Part shown: piece by piece, positions 52,274-63,259 of the stretch
Numbering within the stretch: the stretch's first letter is position 1
Layout of the letters: every line of letters begins with the position of its first letter
The notes under the pieces: generated by a model
Told to the model about the DNA's origin: nothing
Database searches by the model: none
Seen by the model: only the letters and a program-made list of their open reading frames with translations
Made by a program: the position numbers and the translations under genes
NCBI GenBank assembly: GCA_019752515.1
Contig: JAIEMB010000012.1
Coordinates: forward strand, 1-64,000
DNA from: Alphaproteobacteria bacterium
Lineage (GTDB): Bacteria > Pseudomonadota > Alphaproteobacteria > UBA9655
Reading direction: 5' to 3'
Length of the DNA stretch: 64,000 nt

Positions 52274-53631
52274 TGACGCAACTAGATATAGATTATAATC
52301 CCATACAATGGCATGACGGTATGCTTCTCATGCCTCAGCACTTTCAACAATCTGATATGCGATTGGAGAATTTAATTACCTATTATGTATCTCAAGTTGT
52401 TCCATTTTTTTGGGGAATTGTTAATTTAGAAATTGATAAGGCTCTTTTGACATCTGGACTCTTTCGCGTTCTTCAGATGGAAGCTATTATGCCTGATGGG
52501 CTCTTAGTAAGAACGTTAACTGATGCAGTTTCTAAACCACTGCAAGTAGATCTGATTCCCTTCCATGAGAAATTGCAGATATCTCCTCTTTTTATTTATT
52601 TATGTGTACCACAGATGAACGCGAGTGCTGTGGATGGGGAAAATGATCTGCCACGTTTTCGCTCCTATCTATCAACCAATGTCTTAGACACAAATACTGG
52701 GGATGAGGCCATAGACATTCCTCGCCTTATGCCTAATATGTCTCTCCAGGTAGCTTCAGAACCTCCCTCTCATTATGTATGCTTGCCTTTAGCTCAAGTC
52801 ACGTATAATGCTAAAAGCTATGCTTTAACCAACTATGTCCCCCCCCTTGTCCAAGTAGGTGTTTTAACGGAAATAGGATCTCTTTGCCGAGATTTATCAC
52901 AACGCCTGAGGCAAAAACTAGGTTATTTACAACAAAAAGTTCAATCTGTTGGTGAAGGGATTGTAAAGGATCCTTTTTTTGCAGAGATTGAAGGTGTGCG
53001 TTTGAAGCTTATTGCGGGCCTTTTACCCTTCGAGTCTCTTTTATCTATTGGTAAAGCGAGTCCTTTCAATATCTACAGAGCATTGTGTGGTCTTGCTGGT
53101 CAAATTTCTGGCGTTAAGTATGGAGAAATTCCTCCCCGTTTTGATGCCTATGAACATGATGATATACTGAAAAGTTATGCACAAGTTGTTGAGTATATTG
53201 ATAAAGTTCTTGATGAGATTGAAGAGAGTTATACAGTTTTACCTTTTACCTTAAATGCACGTATTTTCACAATTCAGCTTCAATCTGAGTGGGTTAAAGA
53301 TCGCCTTGTTATAGGTGCTCGAACCCAACCTGGAGTTAATGAAGAATATCTTAAAGCGTGGATTAAAAATTGTGTTATTGTTACGGATAAATACATTTCA
53401 CTTGCGAAGGATAATCGTGTTTTAGGTGCTTCACGCGAACTTGTTTCGGAAGTTACCTCTATGAATCTTGTCCCAACTAGAGGTGTTCAGCTTTTTATTG
53501 TAGATGTGGATCCAAGATACATTGATCCGAAAGGCATTTTATGCCTATTTAATATGTCAGATGATGATTTGACGCGTCCTGCTGAAATGCTGCTTTATAA
53601 TTCAAATCAGATAACATCCGGAGGATATTAA
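52273..53631 (+). CDS. tssK: T6SS baseplate protein TssK
   Basis: 452 residues, the family's usual length. The N-terminal IQWHDGMLLMPQHFQQSDMR is the TssK signature, and the C-terminal part (ILCLFNMSDDDLTRPAEMLL) is typical too. TssK links the baseplate to the TssLM membrane complex. The ATG uses the last base of the tssJ stop codon. A 108-base gap separates it from tssL. Confidence 0.9.
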   Translation: MTQLDIDYNPIQWHDGMLLMPQHFQQSDMRLENLITYYVSQVVPFFWGIVNLEIDKALLTSGLFRVLQMEAIMPDGLLVRTLTDAVSKPLQVDLIPFHEKLQISPLFIYLCVPQMNASAVDGENDLPRFRSYLSTNVLDTNTGDEAIDIPRLMPNMSLQVASEPPSHYVCLPLAQVTYNAKSYALTNYVPPLVQVGVLTEIGSLCRDLSQRLRQKLGYLQQKVQSVGEGIVKDPFFAEIEGVRLKLIAGLLPFESLLSIGKASPFNIYRALCGLAGQISGVKYGEIPPRFDAYEHDDILKSYAQVVEYIDKVLDEIEESYTVLPFTLNARIFTIQLQSEWVKDRLVIGARTQPGVNEEYLKAWIKNCVIVTDKYISLAKDNRVLGASRELVSEVTSMNLVPTRGVQLFIVDVDPRYIDPKGILCLFNMSDDDLTRPAEMLLYNSNQITSGGY

Positions 53632-53739
53632 CCAGATTTTAATAAAAATTTGTATAAAATTTGATCAAATAGAAGGGGATTAAACTCCATACCAAGGGGA
53701 ATCCTTGGAAAATAAGTTATAAAAAGGGAAGAAAAATTC

Positions 53740-54519
53740 GTGGCTCGATTTAAGAATAAGAATCAACGTGCCTCTTTCATCGTAGAATGCTTTGAAGAGT
53801 TTTATAAAGAGGTCTTAAGGCACAAGAAATTTATACTTTCTAAGCCCTGGATGAAAACAGATAACGTAGCTGAATCATCTCCTAATGCGACTGCGGAGTA
53901 CATTATTTCAAAGCTGCAGTCTTTTCTCGAAGAACAGTCAATTAAAGCTACATATGGTGGAAGCAGTTTTGCTGAAACTTACTATGAGGATGCTAAATTT
54001 GTTATGGTAGCTTTAGCAGATGAAGTATTTCTGAATTTAGATTGGCCAGGAAAAAGCTATTGGGAAGCTAATTTGTTGGAACAACGTATTTATAATACGC
54101 ATAGTGCAGGTCAAACTTTTTTTAATAAGTTAGATGATTTGCTTATAAATAAAGATCCTGTACGAACAGATTTAGCCATTCTTTACCTTAATGCTCTTGG
54201 ACTAGGATTTCGTGGAAAGTATCGTCATTTTGATGATGATGGAGCTATTAGATCTTATAAGAAAAGGCTATTTACTTTCATAAATAGAAGAGAACCTTAT
54301 TTATTTCAGCAAAAATTACATATTTTCCAGGATGCATATGCCCATACATTGGAAGGAAGTGGAGCAAAAGAGCTTCCAAACGCACGCAATTGGTATTTCG
54401 TCTTTGGAGGCATTGCTTTGATTTATCTCTTAGCTTCATATGTTGTTTGGTATAGTGCCACCACTGAGATAAATCGAGTCGTAAACCGGATTATTGCATA
54501 TAATGGCGTGAGTAATTAG
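53740..54519 (+). CDS. tssL: T6SS membrane protein TssL (DotU-like)
   Basis: 259 residues from a GTG with AAAAAGGGAAG upstream. The cytoplasmic DotU domain has FVMVALADEVFLNLDWPGKS and LGLGFRGKYRHFDD, and one C-terminal membrane segment follows (YFVFGGIALIYLLASYVVWY). There is no peptidoglycan-binding OmpA domain fused to it, as in many systems where TagL provides that function. It forms the inner-membrane complex with TssM, encoded 9 bases downstream. Confidence 0.9.
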   Translation: MARFKNKNQRASFIVECFEEFYKEVLRHKKFILSKPWMKTDNVAESSPNATAEYIISKLQSFLEEQSIKATYGGSSFAETYYEDAKFVMVALADEVFLNLDWPGKSYWEANLLEQRIYNTHSAGQTFFNKLDDLLINKDPVRTDLAILYLNALGLGFRGKYRHFDDDGAIRSYKKRLFTFINRREPYLFQQKLHIFQDAYAHTLEGSGAKELPNARNWYFVFGGIALIYLLASYVVWYSATTEINRVVNRIIAYNGVSN

Positions 54520-54528
54520 GGGTAGAAG

Positions 54529-57500
54529 ATGATAAGCGATAATTTGACAAGACTAAGCTATTTCTTCCCCTGGGGACTTGTTGTAGCCTTACTCCTTGCG
54601 GCGATCTTTGGAACAATAGGCGTTTTAATTTTTAGAAGAGCTACAAAGAAACGAGATGCTGAGCCCGCTCCTGAAAAACCGCATCACTTGTTAACAAAAT
54701 GTCGCCTCTTTTTTGCTCGATTCGGTTATTTCTCTTCGGATTCCTTAAGTAAGTCCTTTGATTCAGCTTTAAAGCTTATGCATGCTTTTATAGGAGGTAG
54801 TCGATTCCGGTATCAGCTTCCTTGGATTGTTATGTTAGGGACAAGTGACTCTGGTAAAAGTTCTATTTTACAAAGCCTAGACTTAGATAGACCCGTAGGA
54901 CGTCCACATTTTGAAACAGAAGAGAGTCATAAACCACCATGTGATTGGTGGTTTTACGATCACGGCATTGTCTTGGATTTGGATGGGAGTATTGTTCTTG
55001 AGGCTTCTCAAGCGATTTCTAATGAAGATCAATGGAACCTTTTCCTTAATCTTTTGGGTCATCATCGTCCAAAAAGGCCACTAGATGGCGTTGTTTTAAC
55101 AATTCCTGCGACTGAAATTGTTGGACAAAGCGCGCTTTCTCATGATGATATTATGCTTCGAGCTGAATATCTCTATGCTAAATTATGGCAGATGCAACGT
55201 CTGACTGGTCTTCGGGTTCCTATTTATATTACAGTCACCAAATGTGATCAGGTGCCCGGTTTCGAGAGCTTCTGTAAATCTATTCCTGGGCATAATCGGC
55301 GAGACATTTTTGGTTGGTCCAATGATAAAGCGATTGATTCCACTTATACAACTGAATGGATTGATGAGGCCTTTTCCTCAATAAATGATTCACTCTATAG
55401 AACCCAAGAAGAAATTTTTGCTGATGCGCGAACGATCGATGGTCGCGATGGTGTATTTATGTTTCCCTTGGCTTTTAACCAATTAAAAGGAGGAATTCAG
55501 ACTTACGCAGATCATCTCTTTAAACCCTCAAGCTATCATGAATCCTTCTTTTTGAGAGGTATTTATTTTATCGGTGATAGCCATATTACAAAATCACAGC
55601 CTACAACTGCTCTGTCCTTTGAACCCTCTTTTAGTGTTAATGAAAATGAATTTATAGAAAAACGAAACTTGTATTTTGTAGATAATCTTTTTGAGAACAA
55701 AGTCTTCCGTGAAGTTGGGCTCGCGAGACCTGTTTCTCGTGCCTTATTGGGAAATACGACTCTTATGCGTTTTGCCAAAATAGCGGTCGCTGTAGCAGCG
55801 GTTTTAGGAACACTCGGTTTATTGCGGGCTAATCAAAAATTGCAAAATGCTAAATTGAATCTTCTTCCTGCCCTTACACAAGTTGAAGTTACCTTAGAGA
55901 AGATAAGTGGTCAGAATAATGGAACAGAGATGAGTCGCGTATTCTTTGATAATCAAGCTGAAGCATTACTCAATACCATGACTCAAATTAGTGTAAATCA
56001 TCTTTCTTCATTTTTTATTCCAGCTTCATGGTTTGATAACTTAGATAAAAAAATTGCCTATGTCATGGGATTATCTTATGACCAAGTTATTCTCCGTTCC
56101 ATGGGGAGCCAACTTGCGTACAAGGCTGAACAACTTGTTTCTTTGGGTACGATTATTCCTGTTACTGAACAAAGTGGAAATGGAATTGATCCTCTTGAAA
56201 CTATTGAATTCTATCGATTGCGGAACTATGTTATTTCTATTCGCGCTTTGGAGCTTGCAGCAAATAAATTCAATGATTTAGGAATGACCTCAAGTTTAAA
56301 AGATGTGGCTGACATCATAAAATATTTATTTAATTATGATATGCCTGAAGACTTTTTTTCGCACGATTCTTATTATATTGATGCTCTAAAACAGACAAAT
56401 GTTAAAATATTCGACTTTGATACTTATCGTGACAATGCATCTATTAAATTACGTCAACTTTACGATGAGTTTGAACTTGCAGCTTTTGATCCAAATCAAA
56501 TGATACCAGGTTTGGGACAATTAATGACAAATCTGTATGAATTTACAGGTGCGCGAAATTATACAGCTTATGACGCTGATCTTTTGCGTGATGTTTATAC
56601 CAGTCTTGATAAGACAATTAAATCCATAACCAATCCTGGTTTTCAATGGCTTGATGCGGACCATTTTGATCCAGGACCTCAATATGAATATATAATGGGA
56701 CTTATTGTGGGATCCAATTTTTTCATAAAGAGTACAGCAAGTGATTTGATTCGTGAAGTTGATCAAAATTTCATAAATTTCAGGAGACGTCTTGCGAGTT
56801 ATGCCTCTCCCTTATTAAAAGGAGCGACCCTATTTAGAAGTGAGAATGGGCTCGCTTTAGCTGAAGCCTCTTCGGGAGCGCTTACTCTTAGAGATAACTT
56901 AAAGATATTCTTTAATGAAGCTTTCATGGCGCCAGCTTCAACAAAAACTATATTAACTTCAATCCCTATAGGGTCAGTGTTATTATGGGATACATTACGA
57001 TTACAGGAAGCAGTGGATCTTGTGGGAGTTTATAATGACTTTGTAAACTCTCGTCTTTTAAGTATGCCAAAAATGCTCCAACCGATGCTTCAAAAAGTTG
57101 GGAGTGAAAGTCTCATAAAAAATCTTATTCAATTTATTGCGGATGCTGAAGTGTTTAGCTCTGAAACTGCAACCGCTAGTTCATTTTCGCCTGAGGATTC
57201 GCTGCTTACACAGGTCCAAAATTACCGTGTGTCGGCACCCTATCTTGAACAGATTTTGTTTTCTTTAAGGGCAAATAATGCGAACACTGCCTTTAGCACA
57301 CTTAAAAGTTTACTTGCTGATCAAAACTATAGACCTTTGCAAAAACTGGATAGTATTTTGACGGAAGAATCACCTTATGCGATAAAAATGGATTCATTTG
57401 AATGGTGGAATGGACAGAATATGGCAGCTCTAGAAGCTTTTGGGGTGTCTAATTTGTCTGAGCTTAAAAATTATCTAGAATTACAAAGAGACCGCATTAA

Positions 57501-58704
57501 TTATTTGGCACGCGAATTTGCGGAACCTCTGGTATCTTTCCTGGAAAAAATTAATAAGGAAGGTATGCCTGGGAATTTTCCACTCGTAACAAAATGGGAT
57601 GGGATTATTAATGAGCTTAATGGTTATGATAAAAAAGCAGCAGGAAACGGGCTCGTTGAGTTAGAAAATTATATCATGACCCCCCTTAACGAAGTTACTT
57701 TAGCAACTTGCCCTAAATATGCGAGTAGTACCAATATGATCTCAGCTTCTAATGACTATTTTGCAAGCATCTTGATAGGCCTACAAGAAAAGCTGATGAA
57801 ACAGTGTGGAAATCTATCAGGGTATGTTTCTGCGAATAGTTATACGCAGCTGTACAAATTCTTTAACGAAAATTTAGCTGGCAAGTTTCCTTTCGTGGAG
57901 AAGGCTGATGGGACCTCTCCTGATGCCAATCCTGATGATATTCGTACATTTTTTGAAATGATGGATACACAAGCATCTGGAATTAAAACTATTTTAACAC
58001 AAGCTACGGATTTAGGGGCTTCAGGAAAAAATGCGCTCACGTTTATTGAGCAAATGGAAAAAGTAAGAAATTTCTTTGGTGGTTATTTAGCCAAGGATTC
58101 AACAATTTCATCACCTGCCTTTAGTTTTAATGTAACGTTTAGAGTGAATGAATCAAAAGAATCTCGAGGGAATGAAATTCTTGATTGGAAAATTGAAACT
58201 AAGGATGCCATAATTTCCATGCGCTCATCTTCTAAAAAAGGAAATTGGGCAGCAGGTGATCCTATTAATGTTACTTTACATTGGGCGGCGAACAGTCCTC
58301 TTCAACCGCTCGTTGGAGGTGTCAGTCAAGGCCTTGACGTTCAAGGACCGAATGCAGTATTTCCTTATAATGGAACCTGGGCACTTTTAAGATTATTGCG
58401 TCAACATCAGTCTACACCTACTGATTTCCAGGGACTAAATGATGAGAAGCCTATAACACTTCGTTTTGAAGTTCCTTTAACTAATACGGTCACAAATAGT
58501 AATGGGCCAGATGATCAACCTAAGGCTGTAGTCTTTGTTAGGCTTGAGGTTTCGCCTTTAGCTGTGACACAAAATAAAGAGACAACAACATCATCTCAAA
58601 GCACAACTCAATCGACAGATCAGAGTAAAGTCCGAGTTGGAAAGCCTGTTAATCTCCCTTATTTCCCTTTTAATGCTCCTCAACTTATGGCTCCATCAAA
58701 TTAG
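54529..58704 (+). CDS. tssM: T6SS membrane protein TssM (IcmF-like)
   Basis: 1391 residues, somewhat longer than usual. Two N-terminal membrane segments (residues 10-36), a cytoplasmic nucleotide-binding domain with an intact Walker A GTSDSGKSS at 104-112, a further membrane segment near 420 (IAVAVAAVLGTLGLL), then a periplasmic region of more than 900 residues ending in the IcmF-type TssJ-binding part with NVTLHWAANSPLQPL and FPYNGTWALLRLLRQ. TssM spans the envelope and contacts TssJ. A disordered Gln/Thr-rich stretch precedes the C-terminus. Confidence 0.92.
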   Translation: MISDNLTRLSYFFPWGLVVALLLAAIFGTIGVLIFRRATKKRDAEPAPEKPHHLLTKCRLFFARFGYFSSDSLSKSFDSALKLMHAFIGGSRFRYQLPWIVMLGTSDSGKSSILQSLDLDRPVGRPHFETEESHKPPCDWWFYDHGIVLDLDGSIVLEASQAISNEDQWNLFLNLLGHHRPKRPLDGVVLTIPATEIVGQSALSHDDIMLRAEYLYAKLWQMQRLTGLRVPIYITVTKCDQVPGFESFCKSIPGHNRRDIFGWSNDKAIDSTYTTEWIDEAFSSINDSLYRTQEEIFADARTIDGRDGVFMFPLAFNQLKGGIQTYADHLFKPSSYHESFFLRGIYFIGDSHITKSQPTTALSFEPSFSVNENEFIEKRNLYFVDNLFENKVFREVGLARPVSRALLGNTTLMRFAKIAVAVAAVLGTLGLLRANQKLQNAKLNLLPALTQVEVTLEKISGQNNGTEMSRVFFDNQAEALLNTMTQISVNHLSSFFIPASWFDNLDKKIAYVMGLSYDQVILRSMGSQLAYKAEQLVSLGTIIPVTEQSGNGIDPLETIEFYRLRNYVISIRALELAANKFNDLGMTSSLKDVADIIKYLFNYDMPEDFFSHDSYYIDALKQTNVKIFDFDTYRDNASIKLRQLYDEFELAAFDPNQMIPGLGQLMTNLYEFTGARNYTAYDADLLRDVYTSLDKTIKSITNPGFQWLDADHFDPGPQYEYIMGLIVGSNFFIKSTASDLIREVDQNFINFRRRLASYASPLLKGATLFRSENGLALAEASSGALTLRDNLKIFFNEAFMAPASTKTILTSIPIGSVLLWDTLRLQEAVDLVGVYNDFVNSRLLSMPKMLQPMLQKVGSESLIKNLIQFIADAEVFSSETATASSFSPEDSLLTQVQNYRVSAPYLEQILFSLRANNANTAFSTLKSLLADQNYRPLQKLDSILTEESPYAIKMDSFEWWNGQNMAALEAFGVSNLSELKNYLELQRDRINYLAREFAEPLVSFLEKINKEGMPGNFPLVTKWDGIINELNGYDKKAAGNGLVELENYIMTPLNEVTLATCPKYASSTNMISASNDYFASILIGLQEKLMKQCGNLSGYVSANSYTQLYKFFNENLAGKFPFVEKADGTSPDANPDDIRTFFEMMDTQASGIKTILTQATDLGASGKNALTFIEQMEKVRNFFGGYLAKDSTISSPAFSFNVTFRVNESKESRGNEILDWKIETKDAIISMRSSSKKGNWAAGDPINVTLHWAANSPLQPLVGGVSQGLDVQGPNAVFPYNGTWALLRLLRQHQSTPTDFQGLNDEKPITLRFEVPLTNTVTNSNGPDDQPKAVVFVRLEVSPLAVTQNKETTTSSQSTTQSTDQSKVRVGKPVNLPYFPFNAPQLMAPSN

Positions 58705-58717
58705 ATAGGGATAAAGT

Positions 58718-59782
58718 ATGCAGATAGAACCTAAAATTTCTCTTTTTTTAGACCCTATCCCTGGTAAGAATCCCTGTGGTGAGTCATTGCGCTACACAAA
58801 TGTTTACGATCTCATTCGGGAAGCTCGGCGTGAGGATGACGATAAGTTACCCCAAGGCGTTTGGAAGTCCGAAATAAAAAAGGCCGATTGGGATCAGGTT
58901 GATCGTTTATGCCAAGATGCACTTAAAACACGCAGTAAAGATATTCAGCTAGCATCATGGCTGGCAGAAGCTTGGTTGCATTTAGAAGGTATGGGCGGTT
59001 TAGCCCGTGGGCTTGAGCTTATTATAGAGCTTACACGTAAGTATTGGGATAATCTTTATCCTCAGATGGATAAAGCAGGCTGTGAACTTCGTATTGTTCC
59101 TTATGAATGGATTAATACGCGCATTAGCGAAGAAGTTCAGTGCGTTCTTATTAGTATGCCTCCAGATAGATCTGCACTTTCTTATCGTTTATTAGACTTT
59201 AATGAAGCCAGTCGTCGTGAACTTTCAACTAAAAAGGGACCATCTCAAGGGGGAAATCAACAGCAAGAAGCGAGACGACCTTCTCTTGCTAAGATTAATT
59301 TGAGTATTGACCAAACTCCCACAGTTTTTTATCGCTACATGGACGAAAGTTGTGTTCTTTCTTTGACTCGGATGAATGAATTAGAAGATGAGTTGAGAGA
59401 TCATATGGGTGGTGATGCACCAGGATTTTATCGCTTGCGAGAAAAAGTAGAGGCCGTTCAACGTTTTGCGCGCCATATCCTCCACGAGCGAGGTGAGAAG
59501 AAAGATGCAAAAAAAGCCATGATAAATACAGAAACTCAAGTATCTCCTAAAAAAAGATCAACTCTTGGTCCTATTGAAACGCGTGAACAAGCATATGCTA
59601 TTCTAGGAGAAGTCGCAACTTACCTACAGCAAATTGAGCCACATAGCCCAACACCCTATCTGATTCGGCGAGCCATTGCATGGGGTGGAATGAGCTTATC
59701 TGAAGTTGTTGAGGATTCATTCAATAATGGTCGTGACCTTTCGTTGCTTTTAGATATTTTGAATGTAAAGAAGGGAGCATAA
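58718..59782 (+). CDS. tssA: T6SS protein TssA (ImpA N-terminal domain)
   Basis: 354 residues. The ImpA-N domain begins FLDPIPGKNPCGESLRYTNV and has ASWLAEAWLHLEGMGGLARG and ELTRKYWDNLYP. The end resembles the VasJ-like class of TssA with PTPYLIRRAIAWGGMSLSEV. TssA organises sheath and tube assembly. It is the last gene of the operon; its stop lies inside a hairpin shared with the convergent ABC transporter gene. The tssB, C, D, E, F, G, H and I genes are not in the window. Confidence 0.9.
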   Translation: MQIEPKISLFLDPIPGKNPCGESLRYTNVYDLIREARREDDDKLPQGVWKSEIKKADWDQVDRLCQDALKTRSKDIQLASWLAEAWLHLEGMGGLARGLELIIELTRKYWDNLYPQMDKAGCELRIVPYEWINTRISEEVQCVLISMPPDRSALSYRLLDFNEASRRELSTKKGPSQGGNQQQEARRPSLAKINLSIDQTPTVFYRYMDESCVLSLTRMNELEDELRDHMGGDAPGFYRLREKVEAVQRFARHILHERGEKKDAKKAMINTETQVSPKKRSTLGPIETREQAYAILGEVATYLQQIEPHSPTPYLIRRAIAWGGMSLSEVVEDSFNNGRDLSLLLDILNVKKGA

Positions 59783-59797
59783 GTCACTTGCTTATGC
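59777..59797. terminator. Shared hairpin over both convergent stop codons
   Basis: GCATAAG (59777-59783) pairs with CTTATGC (59791-59797) around a 7-base loop; T residues follow on the plus strand. The stop codon of tssA (59780-59782) and that of the ABC transporter on the opposite strand (59792-59794) both fall within the stem. Confidence 0.65.
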
Positions 59798-61606
59798 GTT
59801 TTCTTCATCTTCTTCAGTTTCAATGTTATCAGGCAGGAAACCACCAACTTGAGCTTTCCATAAAGAGTAATAAAATCCTTCTTTAGTTAAAAGCTCGTCG
59901 TGACTACCGTCTTCTATAATTTTACCCCTGTCAAAAACAAGAATACGGTCCATGTTAAGAAGTGTTGATAAACGATGAGCTATCACAATTGTAGTTTTTC
60001 CTTGCATCAATTCAGAAAAACTCTCTTGAATTTGAGCTTCTGTAAAAGAATCAAGTGCACTCGTAGCCTCGTCTAAAATTAGGATAGGGGCATTTTTTAA
60101 CATCGCCCTAGCTATGGCAATACGTTGACGTTGGCCTCCTGAAACTTTAATTCCGCGCTCACCGACAAGCGTATCATAACCCTCAGAAAGAGACATGATA
60201 AATTCATGGGCATGGGCTTTTTCAGCGGCTTCAATGACTTCTTTGTTAGTAGCACTCGGTCTTCCATAACGAATATTATCCATCATAGAACGATGAAAGA
60301 GGCTGGGATCTTGGGGAATGAGTGCGATAGACTTACGCAAACTATCTTGAGTTACGGCTGCTATGTTTTGACCATCTATAAGAATTTGGCCAGATTGTAT
60401 ATCAAAGAGACGTAAAATAAGGTTTGTAAACGTGGTTTTTCCGCTTCCTGAATAGCCGACGAGTCCAACTTTTTGTCCAGGTTGAATTGTAACTGATTTA
60501 TTGGTAAATAAAGAAGTAGATCCTTTATAATAAAAATGGACTTTCTGAAATTGAATTTTACCCTGCGTTACATTCAGTTCAAAAGCATGTGGGGAATCGG
60601 AAATGGCAATAGGTTCTTGGAGAAGAGAAAGAGCCTGTTGACAAATGCCAATTTCTTTAAAATAAGTGGGGAGTTCGGAGCTTGTCCACCATAACATCAT
60701 GATAATATTCCAAGACGTATTAAAAATGAGGACAATATCTCCAATGGAGATAAGATGCTGGGTCCAACACCAATAAGCATAGCCATTGACTGCAAGACCA
60801 GGACCTGAGAAAGTAAGTATGCCAAGAACAAATTGAATTTTTTCAATATAGATGAGTTGGCGCTTGTTTTGCCTTTGTTCAGTCTTTTGCAATGAATCAA
60901 CATACGTATATTCATATTTCTTATTAGCAAATATTTTTACTGCAAAATAGTTTGTAAGACTATCAACAATACGTCCATTAAGTTGACTGCGTGTTTCTGA
61001 ATGCACATGGGAGTAATAAGAACAACGAGAAGCATATGCAACGCTAATACCAAGATGAATCAATCCCCATCCAATGAGAACGGATGCAAAAAAAGGGTTT
61101 AAATGATAAAATATATATGAAGCAATCAAGACGGCGACGAATGTGGGTATGAATGTTGTAAGTATCAATTGAACAATTTGACTAATGTTATCCACCATGT
61201 CTGAAATCTTGGTAGCTATGCTCCCTGCGAAATGATTAGTAAAATAAGTATAAGATTGGTTATGCATATGAGAAAATATATACATACGAATTTGCTTTTC
61301 GAGTCTTGGAAAAGTATAAGCCATCAAAACGCCACCCATACGAAAAGAAATTTCGATACCTATCCATAATCCAGCAGCAGATAAAATAGGTGTTTTTAAA
61401 ACTGCCCATGATTGATCACGATGTCCAACGTAGTTCGTAAATTCATCGATAATTTTTCCAAAGATAAGAGGAAATACAGTCTGATCCACCGACCAAGCAA
61501 ACCATAAACACTGTACCAGGACGAGTTTTATCCACTGTTTTTTTAAAAAGAAAACAATGAACCCAAAGAGGGTTTTGGAAGGAGCAATATTTGACGTCCT
61601 GAGCAT
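59792..61606 (-). CDS. ABC exporter, fused permease and ATPase
   Basis: 604 residues from ATG 61606; ATG 61621 adds five residues. Six membrane segments occupy about residues 20-320, followed by an ATPase with Walker A GYSGSGKTT, signature VSGGQRQRIA, Walker B ILILDEATSALD and H-loop IAHRLST. It is a type I exporter half-transporter working as a dimer, of the MsbA/multidrug kind; the substrate is unknown. It is convergent with tssA and divergent from pntAA. Confidence 0.9.
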   Translation of the reverse strand: MLRTSNIAPSKTLFGFIVFFLKKQWIKLVLVQCLWFAWSVDQTVFPLIFGKIIDEFTNYVGHRDQSWAVLKTPILSAAGLWIGIEISFRMGGVLMAYTFPRLEKQIRMYIFSHMHNQSYTYFTNHFAGSIATKISDMVDNISQIVQLILTTFIPTFVAVLIASYIFYHLNPFFASVLIGWGLIHLGISVAYASRCSYYSHVHSETRSQLNGRIVDSLTNYFAVKIFANKKYEYTYVDSLQKTEQRQNKRQLIYIEKIQFVLGILTFSGPGLAVNGYAYWCWTQHLISIGDIVLIFNTSWNIIMMLWWTSSELPTYFKEIGICQQALSLLQEPIAISDSPHAFELNVTQGKIQFQKVHFYYKGSTSLFTNKSVTIQPGQKVGLVGYSGSGKTTFTNLILRLFDIQSGQILIDGQNIAAVTQDSLRKSIALIPQDPSLFHRSMMDNIRYGRPSATNKEVIEAAEKAHAHEFIMSLSEGYDTLVGERGIKVSGGQRQRIAIARAMLKNAPILILDEATSALDSFTEAQIQESFSELMQGKTTIVIAHRLSTLLNMDRILVFDRGKIIEDGSHDELLTKEGFYYSLWKAQVGGFLPDNIETEEDEENA

Positions 61607-61797
61607 TATTAAGCCCTGCACAAAAAAAGATTATGAAGTTAAAAAAGAAATGACGCTAACCAAACGTAACTTATATCAGAATTATAGGCTTTCAGCAATA
61701 TGTCATTTAGATAACGAGTGGCGGCAATTGGTGATATGCAAATCCCTCTTCCTCAAACAGTAGGTGTTATGCTAGTGTCTGATGCACAACGAAAGTT

Positions 61798-62958
61798 ATG
61801 AGTGAGTCGGGCATGCAAATAGCTGTTTTAAAAGAAAGAAGACCCTATGAAACCCGGGTGGCGGCCACACCTGAAAGTATTAAAAAGTTCATAGCTCTTG
61901 GGTTTAAGGTTGTTGTAGAAAAAGGGGCAGGGGAGGGCTCGCACTATACTGATGAAGCTTATGAAAATGCCGGCGCAAAAATGGCTTCAACCCCCCAAAT
62001 TGCTCTTAAGGGATCAAAAATTGTACTGAAAGTCCAGCCTCCGATGACCAAAAAAGATGGAGGAGAAGACGAAGTCAAGATTTTACCCGAAGGTTCTTTT
62101 CTTTTTGGAGTTCTTCAACCTTATACGAAACCTGAACTTCTTGACGAGTATAACAAGCAAAATATAACAGCCTTTGCACTTGAGCTCCTCCCTCGAATTT
62201 CACGGGCTCAAGCTATGGACGTTCTCTCCTCTCAAAGCAATTTAGCGGGCTACCGTGCCGTGATTGAAGCAGCCAATGCTTTTGAAAAAGCATTTCCGAT
62301 GATGATGACAGCAGCTGGGACAATTGCTCCTGCGCGTGTTTTAATCTTAGGAGCTGGTGTTGCAGGTCTCCAGGCAGTGGCGACCGCAAAACGTTTAGGA
62401 GCTATCGTGAATGTTTTTGATGTTCGTGCTGCTGCTAAAGAACAAGTTGAAAGCTTAGGTGGAACTTTCGTTGAGGTTGAAACTCAAGAAACAGGTGAAG
62501 CTTCAGGCGGGTATGCAAAAGAAATGAGTGACGATTATAAAACGCGCCAAGCTTCAAAAATTAAGGAAGTTCTTCAAAAATCTGATATAGCTATCACAAC
62601 GGCTCTTATCCCAGGAAAACCGGCCCCCAGATTGATCACAGCTGATATGGTAGAAGTGATGAAGCCTGGGTCCGTTATTGTTGACCTTGCAGTTGAGTCA
62701 GGGGGAAATTGTGAAGGTAGTATTCTCGGGAAAATTATTGTAAAAGAGGGGGTCAAAATCGTTGGGTATGCCAATATGCCGGGACGCATTCCTACTGATG
62801 CCAGTGCCGTATATGCTCGAAACCTTTTGAATCTTCTCACTTTATGCATGGATAAAGAGACTCAAAGTTTAAAAATCAATTGGGACGATGAAATTATAAA
62901 AGCAATTGCCTTAACCCGAGATGGAAAAACGCTGCAACCTCAAACTGGAGCCAAATGA
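61798..62958 (+). CDS. pntAA: NAD(P) transhydrogenase subunit alpha part 1
   Basis: 386 residues from ATG 61798; ATG 61813 ([17 protein letters not shown]) is an alternative start. It has the AlaDH/PNT N-terminal domain and the NAD-binding [20 protein letters not shown]. This is the soluble domain I of the proton-pumping transhydrogenase. It is split from the membrane part, as in rickettsial and Rhodospirillum genomes. It overlaps the next gene by 4 bases (ATGA). Confidence 0.93.
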   Translation: MSESGMQIAVLKERRPYETRVAATPESIKKFIALGFKVVVEKGAGEGSHYTDEAYENAGAKMASTPQIALKGSKIVLKVQPPMTKKDGGEDEVKILPEGSFLFGVLQPYTKPELLDEYNKQNITAFALELLPRISRAQAMDVLSSQSNLAGYRAVIEAANAFEKAFPMMMTAAGTIAPARVLILGAGVAGLQAVATAKRLGAIVNVFDVRAAAKEQVESLGGTFVEVETQETGEASGGYAKEMSDDYKTRQASKIKEVLQKSDIAITTALIPGKPAPRLITADMVEVMKPGSVIVDLAVESGGNCEGSILGKIIVKEGVKIVGYANMPGRIPTDASAVYARNLLNLLTLCMDKETQSLKINWDDEIIKAIALTRDGKTLQPQTGAK

Positions 62959-63248
62959 TGGAAATGATCTCTCCCTTTGTCCTAGGTATAACTGTATTTA
63001 TTCTAGCCGTATTTGTAGGATATTATGTAGTTTGGAAGGTCACTCCAGCTCTTCATTCGCCTTTAATGTCCGTTACCAACGCAATTTCGAGTGTGATTAT
63101 TGTGGGAGCTGTATTGGCGGCAGGATCAGCTCAAGACACCTTAACCCAACTCTTTGGTTTTGTGGCTGTTCTTTTGGCTTCGATTAATATCTTTGGGGGC
63201 TTTGTCGTTACCCATCGTATGCTTGAAATGTTCAATAAAAAGAAGTAG
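62955..63248 (+). CDS. pntAB: NAD(P) transhydrogenase subunit alpha part 2
   Basis: 97 residues with three membrane segments ([60 protein letters not shown]). This is the small membrane subunit of split PntA. It overlaps pntAA by 4 bases and is 11 bases from pntB. Confidence 0.93.
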   Translation: MMEMISPFVLGITVFILAVFVGYYVVWKVTPALHSPLMSVTNAISSVIIVGAVLAAGSAQDTLTQLFGFVAVLLASINIFGGFVVTHRMLEMFNKKK

Positions 63249-63259
63249 GACCTTTGACG

